From Fontisphaera persica (GTDB lineage Bacteria; Verrucomicrobiota; Verrucomicrobiia; Limisphaerales; Fontisphaeraceae): DNA of 64,000 nt. Location: the NCBI RefSeq assembly GCF_024832785.1, contig NZ_CP116615.1, positions 3,596,001 to 3,660,000 of the forward strand, read 5' to 3'. Below, piece by piece: positions 36,813 through 45,401 of the stretch; the first letter of the stretch is position 1; every line of letters starts with the position of its first letter. Below the pieces are notes generated by a model. The model had not been told where the DNA came from, did no database searches, and saw nothing but the letters and a program-made list of their open reading frames with translations. A program made the translations under genes and the position numbers.

Positions 36813-37745
36813 TCAATCCATCCCGCCCGCGGCCAGCGCGGCGGCCACATCCCGCGCAATTTGCGCGCGCAACGCCTCCACCGCCGGAAAACGTTGCTCC
36901 GCCCGCAAATACCGCCCAAGCTGCACTTCCAGTTCCTGGCCGTAGAGGTCCCCCTGCCACCCGGGCAGATGCACCTCAAAATGCGGCCCGGCCGCGCCGC
37001 CGGCCACCGTGGGGCGCCGGCCCCAGTTCACCACTGCGGGATGCGGGCCGTCCGGCAAAATCACGCGCGCGGCATACACGCCTTGCGGCGGCATTTCCAG
37101 ACCTTCCACCGCCACGTTGGCGGTGGGAAAACCCAGTTGCCGGCCCAGACCCTGGCCGCGCAGCACCGGCCCGCACACCGCATACGGGCGGCCCAGCATG
37201 GCCGTCACCTCCGCCAGTTGGCCGGCGCGAATGGCCGCCCGCACACGCGTGCTGCTGATGGGTTCCCCGCCAAACAGCACCGGCTCGGCCACCTGCACGG
37301 CAAACCCGTAACGCCGGCCCAGCTCCTGCAACACCTGCACATTGCCGGCGCGGCCGTGGCCAAAGAAAAAATTGGCGCCCACACTCAGGCTGGCCAGGGT
37401 GCCGAAGCCCGCGTACAGCGCGTGCACAAAAGCTTCCGCGGATTGCAGGCTGAAGTGGTGGTCAAAATGAAACACCAGCGCGGCCTCGGCGCCCAGCGCG
37501 CCCAGGGCGGCCAGCTTGCGGGAGAGCGGCTGAATGAGGGCGGGCGCGCGGGCGGGGTCCACAATGCTGCGCGGATGCCGGTCAAAGGTGATCACCACCG
37601 CCACCCCGCCCGTCCGCGCCGCCTCGCGCACCGCGTGGCCAATCACCGCCTGGTGCCCGCGATGCACGCCGTCAAACACGCCAATGGCCGCGCACACCGG
37701 GCGCCCCGCTGCCTGCAATTCGGCCGGTTGGTGAATGATGCGCAT
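36813..37745 (-). CDS. ribF: Bifunctional riboflavin kinase / FAD synthetase
   Basis: 310 residues, the normal size. The N-terminal FMN adenylyltransferase domain has the nucleotidyltransferase HxGH-type motif IGVFDGVHRGHQAV, ITFDRHPRSIVDP, FFFGHGRAGNV and SSTRVRAAIRAGQL. The C-terminal flavokinase domain has GRQLGFPTANV and a later Glu in HFEVHLPGW. The enzyme turns riboflavin into FMN and FAD. It is the last gene of the leftward nusA-infB-rbfA-nrnA-truB-ribF series, 35 bp after truB; truB-ribF adjacency is common. Confidence 0.96.
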   Translation of the reverse strand: MRIIHQPAELQAAGRPVCAAIGVFDGVHRGHQAVIGHAVREAARTGGVAVVITFDRHPRSIVDPARAPALIQPLSRKLAALGALGAEAALVFHFDHHFSLQSAEAFVHALYAGFGTLASLSVGANFFFGHGRAGNVQVLQELGRRYGFAVQVAEPVLFGGEPISSTRVRAAIRAGQLAEVTAMLGRPYAVCGPVLRGQGLGRQLGFPTANVAVEGLEMPPQGVYAARVILPDGPHPAVVNWGRRPTVAGGAAGPHFEVHLPGWQGDLYGQELEVQLGRYLRAEQRFPAVEALRAQIARDVAAALAAGGMD

Positions 37746-37780
37746 CGCAAATCAGGCCATCACGGGCGGCTCCGCCGCCC

Positions 37781-38503
37781 TTACTCCATCCGCACCAGTT
37801 TGAGGAAAGGAATGATGTGCGCCTCCAAATCCGCCGGGCTCCAGCGCAAAATCTCCTCGTAGGGCGTGGCCTGGGCCACATCAAACTGCCCGGAGGCCGT
37901 CCGGCGCAAATGCTTCAGATGCGCCCCGCACCCCAGGCGCTGCCCAAAATCGTGCGCCAGCGTGCGCACGTACGTGCCCTTGGTGCAGGCCACCCGGAAC
38001 CACGCCAGGGGCGGCGCCACCGCCACAAAGCGGAACCGGTAAATGTGGACCAGCCGCTCCTTGCGCTCCACCTCGATGCCCTTGCGCGCCAGCTTGTACA
38101 GCGGCACCCCATCTTTCTTGACCGCGCTCACCATCGGCGGCACCTGCATCTGGTCGCCCTCGAACGCCGCCGCCAGCTCGTTGAGCTGCTCCAGGGTCAC
38201 CGGCGGCACCGGCGCGCTCGCCAGCACCTTCCCGTCCGCGTCGTAGGAATCGGTGACCTCCCCCAGCTTGATGGCCCCCTCATAGACCTTGTCCGCCGCC
38301 ATGAACTTGTCCGACAACCGCGTGGCCAGCCCCAGCACCAGCACCAGCAGCCCGGTGGCGCCGGGGTCCAGCGTGCCGCAGTGGCCCACTTTTTTCAGTT
38401 GGAATTGATGGCGGATGACATCCACCACATCATGGCTGGTGGGGCCGGCGGGTTTGTCCACCAGCAACGCTCCATCCAGGGGAGAAAATTCGCGTATAGG
38501 CAT
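37781..38503 (-). CDS. truB: tRNA pseudouridine(55) synthase TruB
   Basis: 240 residues. TruB makes pseudouridine 55 in the T-loop of tRNAs. The catalytic Asp lies in KKVGHCGTLDPGATGLLVL; other motifs are LLVDKPAGPTSHDVV, KVYEGAIKLG, VPPMVSAVKKDGVPLYKLAR and CTKGTYVRTLAHDFG. It is shorter than E. coli TruB (314) because the C-terminal PUA domain is absent. It begins 2 bp after the nrnA stop, suggesting translational coupling. Confidence 0.96.
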   Translation of the reverse strand: MPIREFSPLDGALLVDKPAGPTSHDVVDVIRHQFQLKKVGHCGTLDPGATGLLVLVLGLATRLSDKFMAADKVYEGAIKLGEVTDSYDADGKVLASAPVPPVTLEQLNELAAAFEGDQMQVPPMVSAVKKDGVPLYKLARKGIEVERKERLVHIYRFRFVAVAPPLAWFRVACTKGTYVRTLAHDFGQRLGCGAHLKHLRRTASGQFDVAQATPYEEILRWSPADLEAHIIPFLKLVRME

Positions 38504-38505
38504 GA

Positions 38506-39492
38506 TTAGAGACCCGCACCATCCAGCGCCTTGCGCACCGCGGCCAGCACCCGGCGCTGCACCGACAGCGGGCTGCCCGCAATGCGCGCCCCCGCCGCCG
38601 CCGCGTGGCCGCCGCCGCCAAATTGCGAGGCGATTTTATTCACGTCCACCTCCGGGCGCTTGCTGCGGAAGCTCACCCGAATCAGCGTCGGCTCCACTTC
38701 CTCAAACACCATCGCCACAATCACCGGCTCGATGGCGCGGAGGTGGTCTATCAATCCCTCGGCATCCTCCTTGGCCGCGCCGGTGCGGGCAAAATCCGCC
38801 TGTTTCAACCAGAAATAGGCAATCTGGTCGCGGTGGGTCAGGCGAAACTTGTTGTACAAATGCCGCACCAGCCGCACCCGCGACATGGAATAAGACTGGT
38901 ACACCTCGTCGCAAATCTTCGCCAGGTTGGCCCCCCGCTTCACCAGCTCCGCCGCCACGTGATACGTGCTCGGCAGCGTGGTCGGATACTGGAACGAGCC
39001 GGTGTCGGTGGAGACGGCGGTGAACAGGCAGTCGGCAATGTGCGGCGTGATGGGCCAGCCAATCTCCTTGAGCAGCCGGAACACCAGCTCGCCGGTGGAG
39101 GGCACCCGCGCGGCCACCCAGTTGATGTCCCCGTAACGGGTGTTGCTGGGATGATGGTCAATGTTGAGCAGCACCCGCCGCCGCGCAATGCACTCCGCCG
39201 CGCGGCCCAGCCGCTCCACACAGGCGCAGTCCAGCGCAATCACACAGTCAAACTCGCCGTTGGCCTGCGGTTTCTTCATCAAACGGTCCGGGTCCAGAAA
39301 CCGCAGCTTGGAGGGCACCGCATCCTCGTTCCAGCACACCACCTCCTTGCCCTCCGCCTGCAGGGCCAGCGCCATGGCCAGTTGCGAGCCAATGCAGTCC
39401 CCGTCGGGCCGCACATGGCCCACCACGCAAAAACGCTGATGCTGCCGCAGCTCGGCGATCAGCCGTTCAAGAATCTTGGGGCGGGGTTTCAC
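38506..39492 (-). CDS. nrnA: DHH-family phosphoesterase, NrnA-like oligoribonuclease / pAp phosphatase
   Basis: About 328 residues if it starts at the GTG at 39492; the only in-frame ATG (39567) would overlap rbfA by 101 bp and adds an atypical leader. DHH motifs in order: CVVGHVRPDGDCIGSQLAMA, VIALDCACVERLG, LLNIDHHPSNTRYGD. The DHHA1 glycine signature GGGGHAAAAGARI is near the end. NrnA degrades short RNA oligonucleotides and dephosphorylates 3'-phosphoadenosine 5'-phosphate. Placement between rbfA and truB is a conserved arrangement in many bacteria. The function is firm; the exact start is uncertain. Confidence 0.88.
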   Translation of the reverse strand: MKPRPKILERLIAELRQHQRFCVVGHVRPDGDCIGSQLAMALALQAEGKEVVCWNEDAVPSKLRFLDPDRLMKKPQANGEFDCVIALDCACVERLGRAAECIARRRVLLNIDHHPSNTRYGDINWVAARVPSTGELVFRLLKEIGWPITPHIADCLFTAVSTDTGSFQYPTTLPSTYHVAAELVKRGANLAKICDEVYQSYSMSRVRLVRHLYNKFRLTHRDQIAYFWLKQADFARTGAAKEDAEGLIDHLRAIEPVIVAMVFEEVEPTLIRVSFRSKRPEVDVNKIASQFGGGGHAAAAGARIAGSPLSVQRRVLAAVRKALDGAGL

Positions 39493-39847
39493 GGTCGCCA
39501 GCGGGCGTTTGTTTTTCCAGTTCGTCCAAAATCCGCAGCACCCGGTCTCCACGGGCAATCGAATCATCGCGGACGAACTTCAGGTGGGGCGTGTATTTGA
39601 GCACCACCGACTGCCCCAGGAGATTTTGAATGAGCTTGCGGCGCTCCTGCAGCAGCGCCTCGCCGCGCTTCTGCTGGTCCGCGCCGCCCAGAATGCTGAA
39701 ATACACCGTGGCATGCTGCAAATCGCCGGTCACCGTCACGTCATTCACCGTGATCATGCCGGCTTCATCCACCGGCAACTGGCGGCGGATGATTTCGCCG
39801 ATCTCGCGCTTGAGCAGCTCGCGCACCCGTTCAACTCGCACGGACAT
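39467..39847 (-). CDS. rbfA: 30S ribosome-binding factor A
   Basis: 126 residues. RbfA is a small KH-fold protein needed for 16S rRNA 5'-end maturation and cold adaptation. The start MSVRVERVRELLKREIGEII, the strand VTVTGDLQHATVYFSIL and the helix ALLQERRKLIQNLL followed by LKYTPHLKFVRDDS fit the family. It lies 18 bp after infB, as usual, and its 3' end overlaps the start region of nrnA. Confidence 0.95.
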   Translation of the reverse strand: MSVRVERVRELLKREIGEIIRRQLPVDEAGMITVNDVTVTGDLQHATVYFSILGGADQQKRGEALLQERRKLIQNLLGQSVVLKYTPHLKFVRDDSIARGDRVLRILDELEKQTPAGDRETPPQDS

Positions 39848-39865
39848 GGCGGGAAAAATGCGGGG

Positions 39866-42526
39866 TTATTCCAGTTTCTGCGCCACCTTTTCGAGGATGT
39901 AGCACTCGATGGTGTCGTTTTCCTGAAAATCATTGAATCCGTCCAGGCGGATGCCGCACTCCATGCCGGCCCGCACTTCGTTGACCTCATCCTGGAACCG
40001 GCGCAGCGAGCTGATGATGCCCTCGTAGATGACGTTGCGGCGCCGCACCACCCGCGCCTTGCCGCGCGCCACCCGCCCGTGCATGACCATGCAGCCGGCC
40101 ACGTTGCCGCCCTTGGACAGCGTGAACACCTTGCGCACCTCCGCCGCCCCGATGACCGTTTCCTTGATGATCGGCTCCAGCAAACCGGCCATGGCGTCCC
40201 GCACCTGGTCAATCAGCTCATAAATGATCGCGTACAGTTTGATCTGCACGCCCTCCCGTTTCGCCGCCTCCGCGGCTTCGCTGTCCACCCGCGTATGGAA
40301 GCCCAGGATCACCGCCTTGGCGGCCGCGGCCAGCACCACATCGTTCTCGCTGATGGTGCCCACCGCACTGTGCACAATCTCCAGCGAAACTTTCGTGCTC
40401 TCAATCCGCTTGAGCGCCTCCACAATCGCCTCCACCGAACCCTGGGTGTCCGCCTTCACCACCACCCGCAACACCTTCTCGTTGGTGGCCTTGAGCTTGT
40501 CCATCAGGTTTTCCAGCGTCATGACCTGCCGGACTTCCTGGGCCCGGGCGCGGTTTTCCATGGCCACTTTCTCCGCGGCCTCGCGCGCCTCTTTTTCATC
40601 CTTCACCACCTGGAACGCCAGCCCGGCCTCGGGCACGCCATTGAGGCCGAGGACCTTGACCGCGTGCGAAGGGCCGGCCTCCTTCAAGCGCTGGCCGTCT
40701 TCATTAATCAGCGCGCGCACCTTGCCGAAATACTGGCCGCACAAAATCACCTGCCCCACCTTCAACGTGCCCTTGCGCACCAGCACCGTGGCCGTCGGGC
40801 CCCCCGGCTCCAGGCCGGACTCGATGACGTTGCCGGAGGCGGGCCGGTTGGGATTGGCCTTGAGGTCCAGCAAATCGGCCTGCAACAAAATCATTTCCAG
40901 CAGCTTGTCCACCCCCTTGCCGGTCAGGGCCGAGCATTCCACATAAATGGTGTTGCCGCCCCAGTCATCCGGCACCAGCCCCTTGTCATTGAGCTGCTGG
41001 CGCACTTTCAACGGATTGGCGTTCGGGTGGTCGCACTTGTTGATCGCCACAATGATGGGCACCTTGGCCGCCTGCGCGTGGTTGAGCGCCTCCAGCGTCT
41101 GCGGCATCACCCCGTCATTGGCCGCCACCACCAGCACCACAATGTCCGTCACGTTGGCCCCGCGCGCCCGCATGGCGCTGAAGGCCGCATGGCCCGGCGT
41201 GTCCAAAAACGTGATTTGCTGGATGCGTTTCCGGTCCTCCGGATGCGGAAACGAAATGGTGTAGGCGCCAATGTGCTGCGTGATGCCTCCCGCCTCGCCC
41301 GCCGCCACATTCGATTTGCGGATGACGTCCAGCAGCGTCGTCTTGCCATGGTCCACGTGGCCCATGATGGTCACTACCGGCGGACGCGGCTTGAGGTCCT
41401 GGGGTTTGTCCTCCGGATCCACATCCGGCGCCTTCCGCACCACCGGATGCACCGCCTTGCTGCGGTCCCGCCGCTCCAGCTCAAACCGGAAGCCATGCTT
41501 GGCGCAAATGCGCGTCGCCACCGCCTCGTCTATGGCCTGATTCACCGTGGCAAACACCCCCGACTCCATCAAATCCGCAATAATCTGGAACGGCCGACGG
41601 TTCATCTTTTCCGCCAGGTCCCGCACAATGATGGGCGGCTTCATCGTAATCACCGGCGCGTTGGCCGGCGCCACCACCACCGGAGCGCGTGAGGCCGGCG
41701 CGGCGCGCGGCGGCTCCGGCTTCCGGGCGGGTTTCTCCTTTTCCTTCTCTTTTTCCTTCTCCGGCCGGGGCGGCGGCGCTGGCTTGGCGGCGGGGCGGCC
41801 AAAGCCCAGCTTCTTCAAATCCACAAAACCCACCTTCTCGCCTATCTGCGGTTTGGGCGGGGGCGGGGGTGCCGGAGGGGGAGGCGGCGGCGCGGGAGGC
41901 GCCGCAGGCGCAGGAGCCGCGGCCGTGGGGGGCGGCGGCGCCGTCACCGCGGCGGCTGGCACAGGAGTAGCGGGCGGCTCCACCACCGCCGGCGCGGGCG
42001 CCGGCGTCTCCACGGAAATGGCGGTGGGCGGCGCAACCTCTGCCGGCGGCGGCGCTTGGGGCGGCGCGGGAGCAGCCGCTGCCGGAGCCGCCTCCACCAC
42101 CGCCGGAGCGGCGGGGGGGGTGGTGGCCGTGACCGTCTCTGCCGGGGGCGCCACCACTACAGCGGCGGGCGCCGGCTCAGCCTGAACTTCCGGAGCCGGG
42201 GCGGGTTCCGCCGGAGCTGTTTCGGTGGGCTCGACTTCGGGTGGCGGCGCTTCCGTCTCCGCGCCCTGCGCCGCTTCAGCGGAGGGAGCTTCCGTCACCA
42301 ATTTGAGCGCTTCCAGAGGAGCCATCTCCTCTTTCGGCGGTTCCACCGGCGCCGGGGCGGTGGTTTCCGGGTGGGGCAAGTGCTGTTCGAGATACTCGGC
42401 GGTGATTTTATCCAGCGTGCTGGCTGGAACCTTGGCCGTAGTAATGCCCAGTTCCTTGGCCTTCGCCAGGACAACTTTGCTTTCCAGGCCCAATTTGCGG
42501 GCAATTTCGTAGATCCGAACAGGCAT
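39866..42526 (-). CDS. infB: Translation initiation factor IF-2
   Basis: 886 residues. The N-terminal IF2-N module ([20 protein letters not shown]) is followed by a long Pro/Ala/Glu-rich linker (about 55-270) and a second IF2-N-like segment ([20 protein letters not shown]). The GTPase domain (about 385-555) has G1 [13 protein letters not shown]3 [10 protein letters not shown]4 [12 protein letters not shown] and G5 [10 protein letters not shown]. The C-terminal domain has the signature [22 protein letters not shown]-2 brings initiator tRNA to the 30S subunit. The gene lies between nusA (83 bp) and rbfA (18 bp), the classic arrangement. Confidence 0.98.
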   Translation of the reverse strand: MPVRIYEIARKLGLESKVVLAKAKELGITTAKVPASTLDKITAEYLEQHLPHPETTAPAPVEPPKEEMAPLEALKLVTEAPSAEAAQGAETEAPPPEVEPTETAPAEPAPAPEVQAEPAPAAVVVAPPAETVTATTPPAAPAVVEAAPAAAAPAPPQAPPPAEVAPPTAISVETPAPAPAVVEPPATPVPAAAVTAPPPPTAAAPAPAAPPAPPPPPPAPPPPPKPQIGEKVGFVDLKKLGFGRPAAKPAPPPRPEKEKEKEKEKPARKPEPPRAAPASRAPVVVAPANAPVITMKPPIIVRDLAEKMNRRPFQIIADLMESGVFATVNQAIDEAVATRICAKHGFRFELERRDRSKAVHPVVRKAPDVDPEDKPQDLKPRPPVVTIMGHVDHGKTTLLDVIRKSNVAAGEAGGITQHIGAYTISFPHPEDRKRIQQITFLDTPGHAAFSAMRARGANVTDIVVLVVAANDGVMPQTLEALNHAQAAKVPIIVAINKCDHPNANPLKVRQQLNDKGLVPDDWGGNTIYVECSALTGKGVDKLLEMILLQADLLDLKANPNRPASGNVIESGLEPGGPTATVLVRKGTLKVGQVILCGQYFGKVRALINEDGQRLKEAGPSHAVKVLGLNGVPEAGLAFQVVKDEKEAREAAEKVAMENRARAQEVRQVMTLENLMDKLKATNEKVLRVVVKADTQGSVEAIVEALKRIESTKVSLEIVHSAVGTISENDVVLAAAAKAVILGFHTRVDSEAAEAAKREGVQIKLYAIIYELIDQVRDAMAGLLEPIIKETVIGAAEVRKVFTLSKGGNVAGCMVMHGRVARGKARVVRRRNVIYEGIISSLRRFQDEVNEVRAGMECGIRLDGFNDFQENDTIECYILEKVAQKLE

Positions 42527-42609
42527 AATTCATTCCCAACCGCCGCCGCTGTCGTGGCGTTTTCATGCGCGCACTGAAGCAAGGACAGTTTTCATCCTCA
42601 TCTTCCCTC

Positions 42610-43890
42610 TCATGCGGCGGTGGTTTCGCCCAGTTTAATCTGCCGCCGGCTGGCTTCTTCGCGGGCGGCCTGCATGATGGCCCCCGCCTGCTCGCCCACC
42701 CGGTCCAGGGAGGCAAGATATGATTCACCCGCCTGCAGCACGTCTTCCAAACTGGTCAAACCGCCGTGCACCAGCGCATCGGCCATTTCCCGGCTGATGC
42801 CGGGAATGGCAGCGAGGGTCTCAATGGCCTGCGCCACTTTCTCCTCAAATCCGCCGGTCGGAGGAGCGGCCTCAGCCTCAATATCCACTTCCCAGCCCGT
42901 CAACCGGGACGTCAACCGCGCGTTTTGCCCGCGCCGGCCGATCGCCAGGGAAAGCTGGTCCTCGCTGACCCAGATTTTCACCCGCCGCCGGGCCTCGTCA
43001 ATCTCAAATGATTTGATCCGGGCCGGATTCAAGGCATTGGTAATCAGGTTGCGGATGTTGGGATCCCACGGGATGATATCCACCTTCTCATTGTTCAACT
43101 CCCGCACAATGTTCCGCACCCGCGCCCCGCGCAGCCCCACGCACGCCCCCACCGGATCCACCTTCGGATCCCGCGTGTACACCGCAATCTTGGTCCGGAA
43201 GCCCGGCTCCCGCGCAATGGCCTTGATCTCAATGGTGCCGTCATTGATTTCCGACACCTCCCGCTTGAACAGCTTGATCACAAACTCCGGATCCGCACGC
43301 GACAGAATGATTTCCGGTCCCCGGGGCGTTTCCTGCACCGCCTTCACATAGCAAAGAATCCGGTCCCCCATCTGGAAATCCTCGTTGGGCACCCGCTCCC
43401 GGTTGGGCAACAGCGCCTCACACCGCCCCAAATCCACATACACATCCGACCGCTCAAACCGGCGCACCGTCCCGGTCAACAGCTCACCCACGCGATCCTT
43501 GTACTCCTCATACACCATTTTCTTCTCCGCCTTGCGCAAATGCTGGGTGAGGCTCTGCCGCGCATACTGGCTGGCAATCCGTCCAAAACCCGCCGGCGTG
43601 ACTTCCACCTCTATCTCCTCGCCAATCTGCGCATCCGGCTTGATGCGCCGGGCGTCAAACAGGGAAATCTGGTCGTGCTTGGACAGCACCTTCTGCACCA
43701 CCACCAGACGGGCAAACGCTTTGATGTCCCCGGTCTTCGGGTCAATGGCACACCGCAGCTCCCGGGCTGGTCCTACCGCCCGTTTCGCGGACGCCAGCAA
43801 GGAATCGCTGAGGATTTTAATCAATTCCTCGCGCGGAATCCCTTTCTCGCGTTCCCAGTATTCCAACACAGCCAGTATTTCGGCGTTCAT
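42610..43890 (-). CDS. nusA: Transcription termination/antitermination factor NusA
   Basis: 426 residues from the ATG at 43890 (MNAEILAVLEYWEREKGIPR); an in-frame ATG at 43899 would add three residues. The N-terminal RNA-polymerase-binding domain precedes S1 (ELLTGTVRRFERSDVYVDLG), KH1/KH2 (GACVGLRGARVRNIVRELNN; SLAIGRRGQNARLTSRLTGW) and a C-terminal helix-hairpin-helix part (IETLAAIPGISREMADALVH). NusA modulates pausing, intrinsic termination and antitermination. The gene heads the infB operon; rimP, usually just upstream, is not present here. Its leader contains a promoter-like sequence and a terminator-like hairpin. Confidence 0.97.
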   Translation of the reverse strand: MNAEILAVLEYWEREKGIPREELIKILSDSLLASAKRAVGPARELRCAIDPKTGDIKAFARLVVVQKVLSKHDQISLFDARRIKPDAQIGEEIEVEVTPAGFGRIASQYARQSLTQHLRKAEKKMVYEEYKDRVGELLTGTVRRFERSDVYVDLGRCEALLPNRERVPNEDFQMGDRILCYVKAVQETPRGPEIILSRADPEFVIKLFKREVSEINDGTIEIKAIAREPGFRTKIAVYTRDPKVDPVGACVGLRGARVRNIVRELNNEKVDIIPWDPNIRNLITNALNPARIKSFEIDEARRRVKIWVSEDQLSLAIGRRGQNARLTSRLTGWEVDIEAEAAPPTGGFEEKVAQAIETLAAIPGISREMADALVHGGLTSLEDVLQAGESYLASLDRVGEQAGAIMQAAREEASRRQIKLGETTAA

Positions 43891-43899
43891 AAAACCCAT

Positions 43900-43995
43900 C
43901 CATGGCTACGTTCCCTCTGGGGAACAAAAAAGTCGGACGAAGTTGCCTTCCCGACTTTCTCATGCCGGCCTGAAGCCGGCCCGTTTTGCAATGTC
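43900..43995 (-). promoter_or_regulatory. Structured nusA leader with three hairpins
   Basis: Transcribed leftward, this leader holds three inverted repeats in order: GCCGGC-ttcag-GCCGGC (43980-43964), AAAGTCGG with CCGACTTT followed by T residues (43958-43926), and GTTCCC-caga-GGGAAC (43925-43910). The last includes the purine-rich AGAGGG that could serve as ribosome-binding sequence. The hairpins are seen directly; a regulatory role is inferred. Confidence 0.6.
43926..43958 (-). terminator. Terminator-like hairpin in the nusA leader (possible attenuator)
   Basis: On the minus strand, an 8-bp stem AAAGTCGG/CCGACTTT with a 14-nt loop runs directly into a T run, ending 27-36 bp before the nusA start codon. 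It has the form of an intrinsic terminator. It may end transcripts from the upstream lipoprotein genes, attenuate nusA itself, or both. Confidence 0.6.
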
Positions 43996-44001
43996 GCGAT
44001 T

Positions 44002-44031
44002 AAATTACCATGCTGCCTTCGCCAACGTCAA
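44002..44031 (-). promoter_or_regulatory. Probable nusA operon promoter
   Basis: On the minus strand TTGACG (44031-44026), an 18-bp spacer, and TAATTT (44007-44002) preceded by TGG, an extended -10 arrangement. The predicted transcript would begin near 43995, about 100 nt before nusA. Confidence 0.5.
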
Positions 44032-44332
44032 GGGCTTTTTTTACCCCTCCCCCAAGCCGAACGCCTCGCGGTGGCCTTGCTATTACAAATGCCTGCCGGC
44101 GAAAACCATCGCCAGGTTGCTCCCCCTCTTTTCCCCGCCATCCAGCGGGAAATAGGCTACCCAACGGCGTCCACCCTGGCTTGCCAGGGTGGGAATGGAA
44201 GAGGCATCAGATAAAAACCACCCCCGGAAACCACTCGTCTGGCGCCCCCTTAAAGGGGGCCAGACAAGCCGACACCTCCACCTGTGCAAACCTTTGCTGT
44301 AGAGAAGTTTATGAGAAGCTTTCGCCCGGCTT
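44032..44332. other. Non-coding stretch with two palindromes between nusA promoter and lipoprotein gene
   Basis: No credible gene is seen. Two strong inverted repeats stand out: a perfect CCACCCTGGC-tt-GCCAGGGTGG at 44171-44192, and an 11-bp stem with one bulge, GTCTGGC...GCCAGAC, at 44237-44265 enclosing CCCC/GGGG arms. Neither is followed by a clear T run on either strand. The second, 68 bp after the lipoprotein stop, could still stabilise or end that transcript. Confidence 0.55.
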
Positions 44333-44515
44333 TTAACGCCCCTCATTCAAGCTGGTGGGCAAACCGCCCTCCCAGCTCTTGGGCGCATTCCACGGGCGCG
44401 AGGAGACATGCGTGGCATCTTTCTCCACCGAGCCGCAGCCGCACAGGGCCAGCACAAATCCACCCAACAGCAGACTGGTGACGATACGCCGCCAATTTTG
44501 CATCATGGCTTTCAT
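44333..44515 (-). CDS. Small predicted lipoprotein
   Basis: 60 residues from the ATG at 44515, whose first bases overlap the upstream stop (ATGA). A basic start (MKAMMQNWRRIVTSLLLGGF) and hydrophobic core lead to LALCGCGS, an imperfect lipobox. The mature part is short and ends PWNAPKSWEGGLPTSLNEGR. I recognise no assigned function. Translational coupling to the coiled-coil membrane protein suggests they act together at the inner face of the outer membrane or in the periplasm. Confidence 0.65.
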   Translation of the reverse strand: MKAMMQNWRRIVTSLLLGGFVLALCGCGSVEKDATHVSSRPWNAPKSWEGGLPTSLNEGR

Positions 44516-45309
44516 GGACTGACTTTGCGTTTCACCGGACGATGCAACGCCATGTCTCCTTCCTGCACGTCCGTAATCCTCCACCCGCTCATGATGGTGG
44601 CGATGGAGGTGTTGTCAGTGACACTCTGAATCTTGACCTTCGCAATCAGCTTGGCATCCCGGTAAATCAGCATGTTGCCGCCTTCGCGGGCTTCCTGATC
44701 CCGGCCCACATCCAGCACCACAAAGTTCCACTTCGGGTCCACCGCCACCACCTTGGCCTTCAAATCCGTGGGCAGCGGCACCCCCTCCTCTACCATCTCC
44801 GAGGCATCGGGCTTCAGCAAATCATCCAACTGCTGCTTGAGAATGGCCACCCGCTGGTTCAGCATCTTGTTCTCCGTTTGCAGCACGTCATTCTTGCGCT
44901 TTTCCTCGGCCAGGTTGTTCATCAAACCTTTGACCTCCTCCACCTTGATGCCCAGCGCATCCCAAGCCGCCAGATTCTGCCGCGCCGCCGTCAAGTCGCT
45001 CTGCAACTTGTTGATTTGCGCCTGCAATTGCTGGTTGCGCTGCTCGGAGGCGGCCAGGTTGTCCTCGGCCGTGCGCAGACGGTTGCGGGTCTGGCTGTGG
45101 GCGTTGCGCTCGCTCTTCAAATCGGACAGCGCCTGGTCACGCTCTTTTTCCCCTTTCTCGGCGCGTTTGGTCTGTTTGATGCGTTCGGTGGTCTCTTCCA
45201 CCAGGTTTTGCTGCAACCCCTCAATTTTCGGCTTCACCTGGGTAAAGCCAAGGATGACCGCCGCGATGCCCGCGAGGATCGCCAGGATTAAGAAAATTTT
45301 GACTAACAT
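44512..45309 (-). CDS. Bitopic membrane protein with long coiled coil
   Basis: 265 residues. A membrane helix at 3-23 (VKIFLILAILAGIAAVILGF) is followed by about 140 residues of heptad-rich coiled coil (TTERIKQTKRAEKGEKERDQ, RNQQLQAQINKLQSDLTAAR, NKMLNQRVAILKQQLDDLL). A β-rich C-terminal domain of about 80 residues follows (KAKVVAVDPKWNFVVLDVGR, LIAKVKIQSVTDNTSIATIM). The domain resembles a short OB/SH3-like barrel found in verrucomicrobial proteins, but I cannot name it. Coupled to the lipoprotein gene by ATGA overlap and preceded by a good promoter. Confidence 0.8.
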   Translation of the reverse strand: MLVKIFLILAILAGIAAVILGFTQVKPKIEGLQQNLVEETTERIKQTKRAEKGEKERDQALSDLKSERNAHSQTRNRLRTAEDNLAASEQRNQQLQAQINKLQSDLTAARQNLAAWDALGIKVEEVKGLMNNLAEEKRKNDVLQTENKMLNQRVAILKQQLDDLLKPDASEMVEEGVPLPTDLKAKVVAVDPKWNFVVLDVGRDQEAREGGNMLIYRDAKLIAKVKIQSVTDNTSIATIMSGWRITDVQEGDMALHRPVKRKVSP

Positions 45310-45336
45310 GCTGTAAAAGCGTTAATTGCTGCCAGC

Positions 45337-45365
45337 AACTTACGAGAGCGCCCGCCGCCTGTCAA
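45337..45365 (-). promoter_or_regulatory. Promoter of the coiled-coil/lipoprotein pair
   Basis: On the minus strand a perfect TTGACA (45365-45360), a 17-bp spacer, and TAAGTT (45342-45337), 27 bp before the start codon of the coiled-coil gene. Confidence 0.55.
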
Positions 45366-45401
45366 TGCTCCCGTGCGGCTTTCTGGCCCCTTCCGCCCGC
45401 C

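Noticed and set aside
39476-41692. 738-codon open frame on the plus strand opposite infB, truncated nrnA and rbfA
   Set aside because: Composition is His/Arg/Leu-rich without family features; the opposite strand carries all IF-2 motifs.
44032-44332. Small protein genes in the nusA upstream gap
   Set aside because: Frames are short and without start context; the region is dominated by palindromes.
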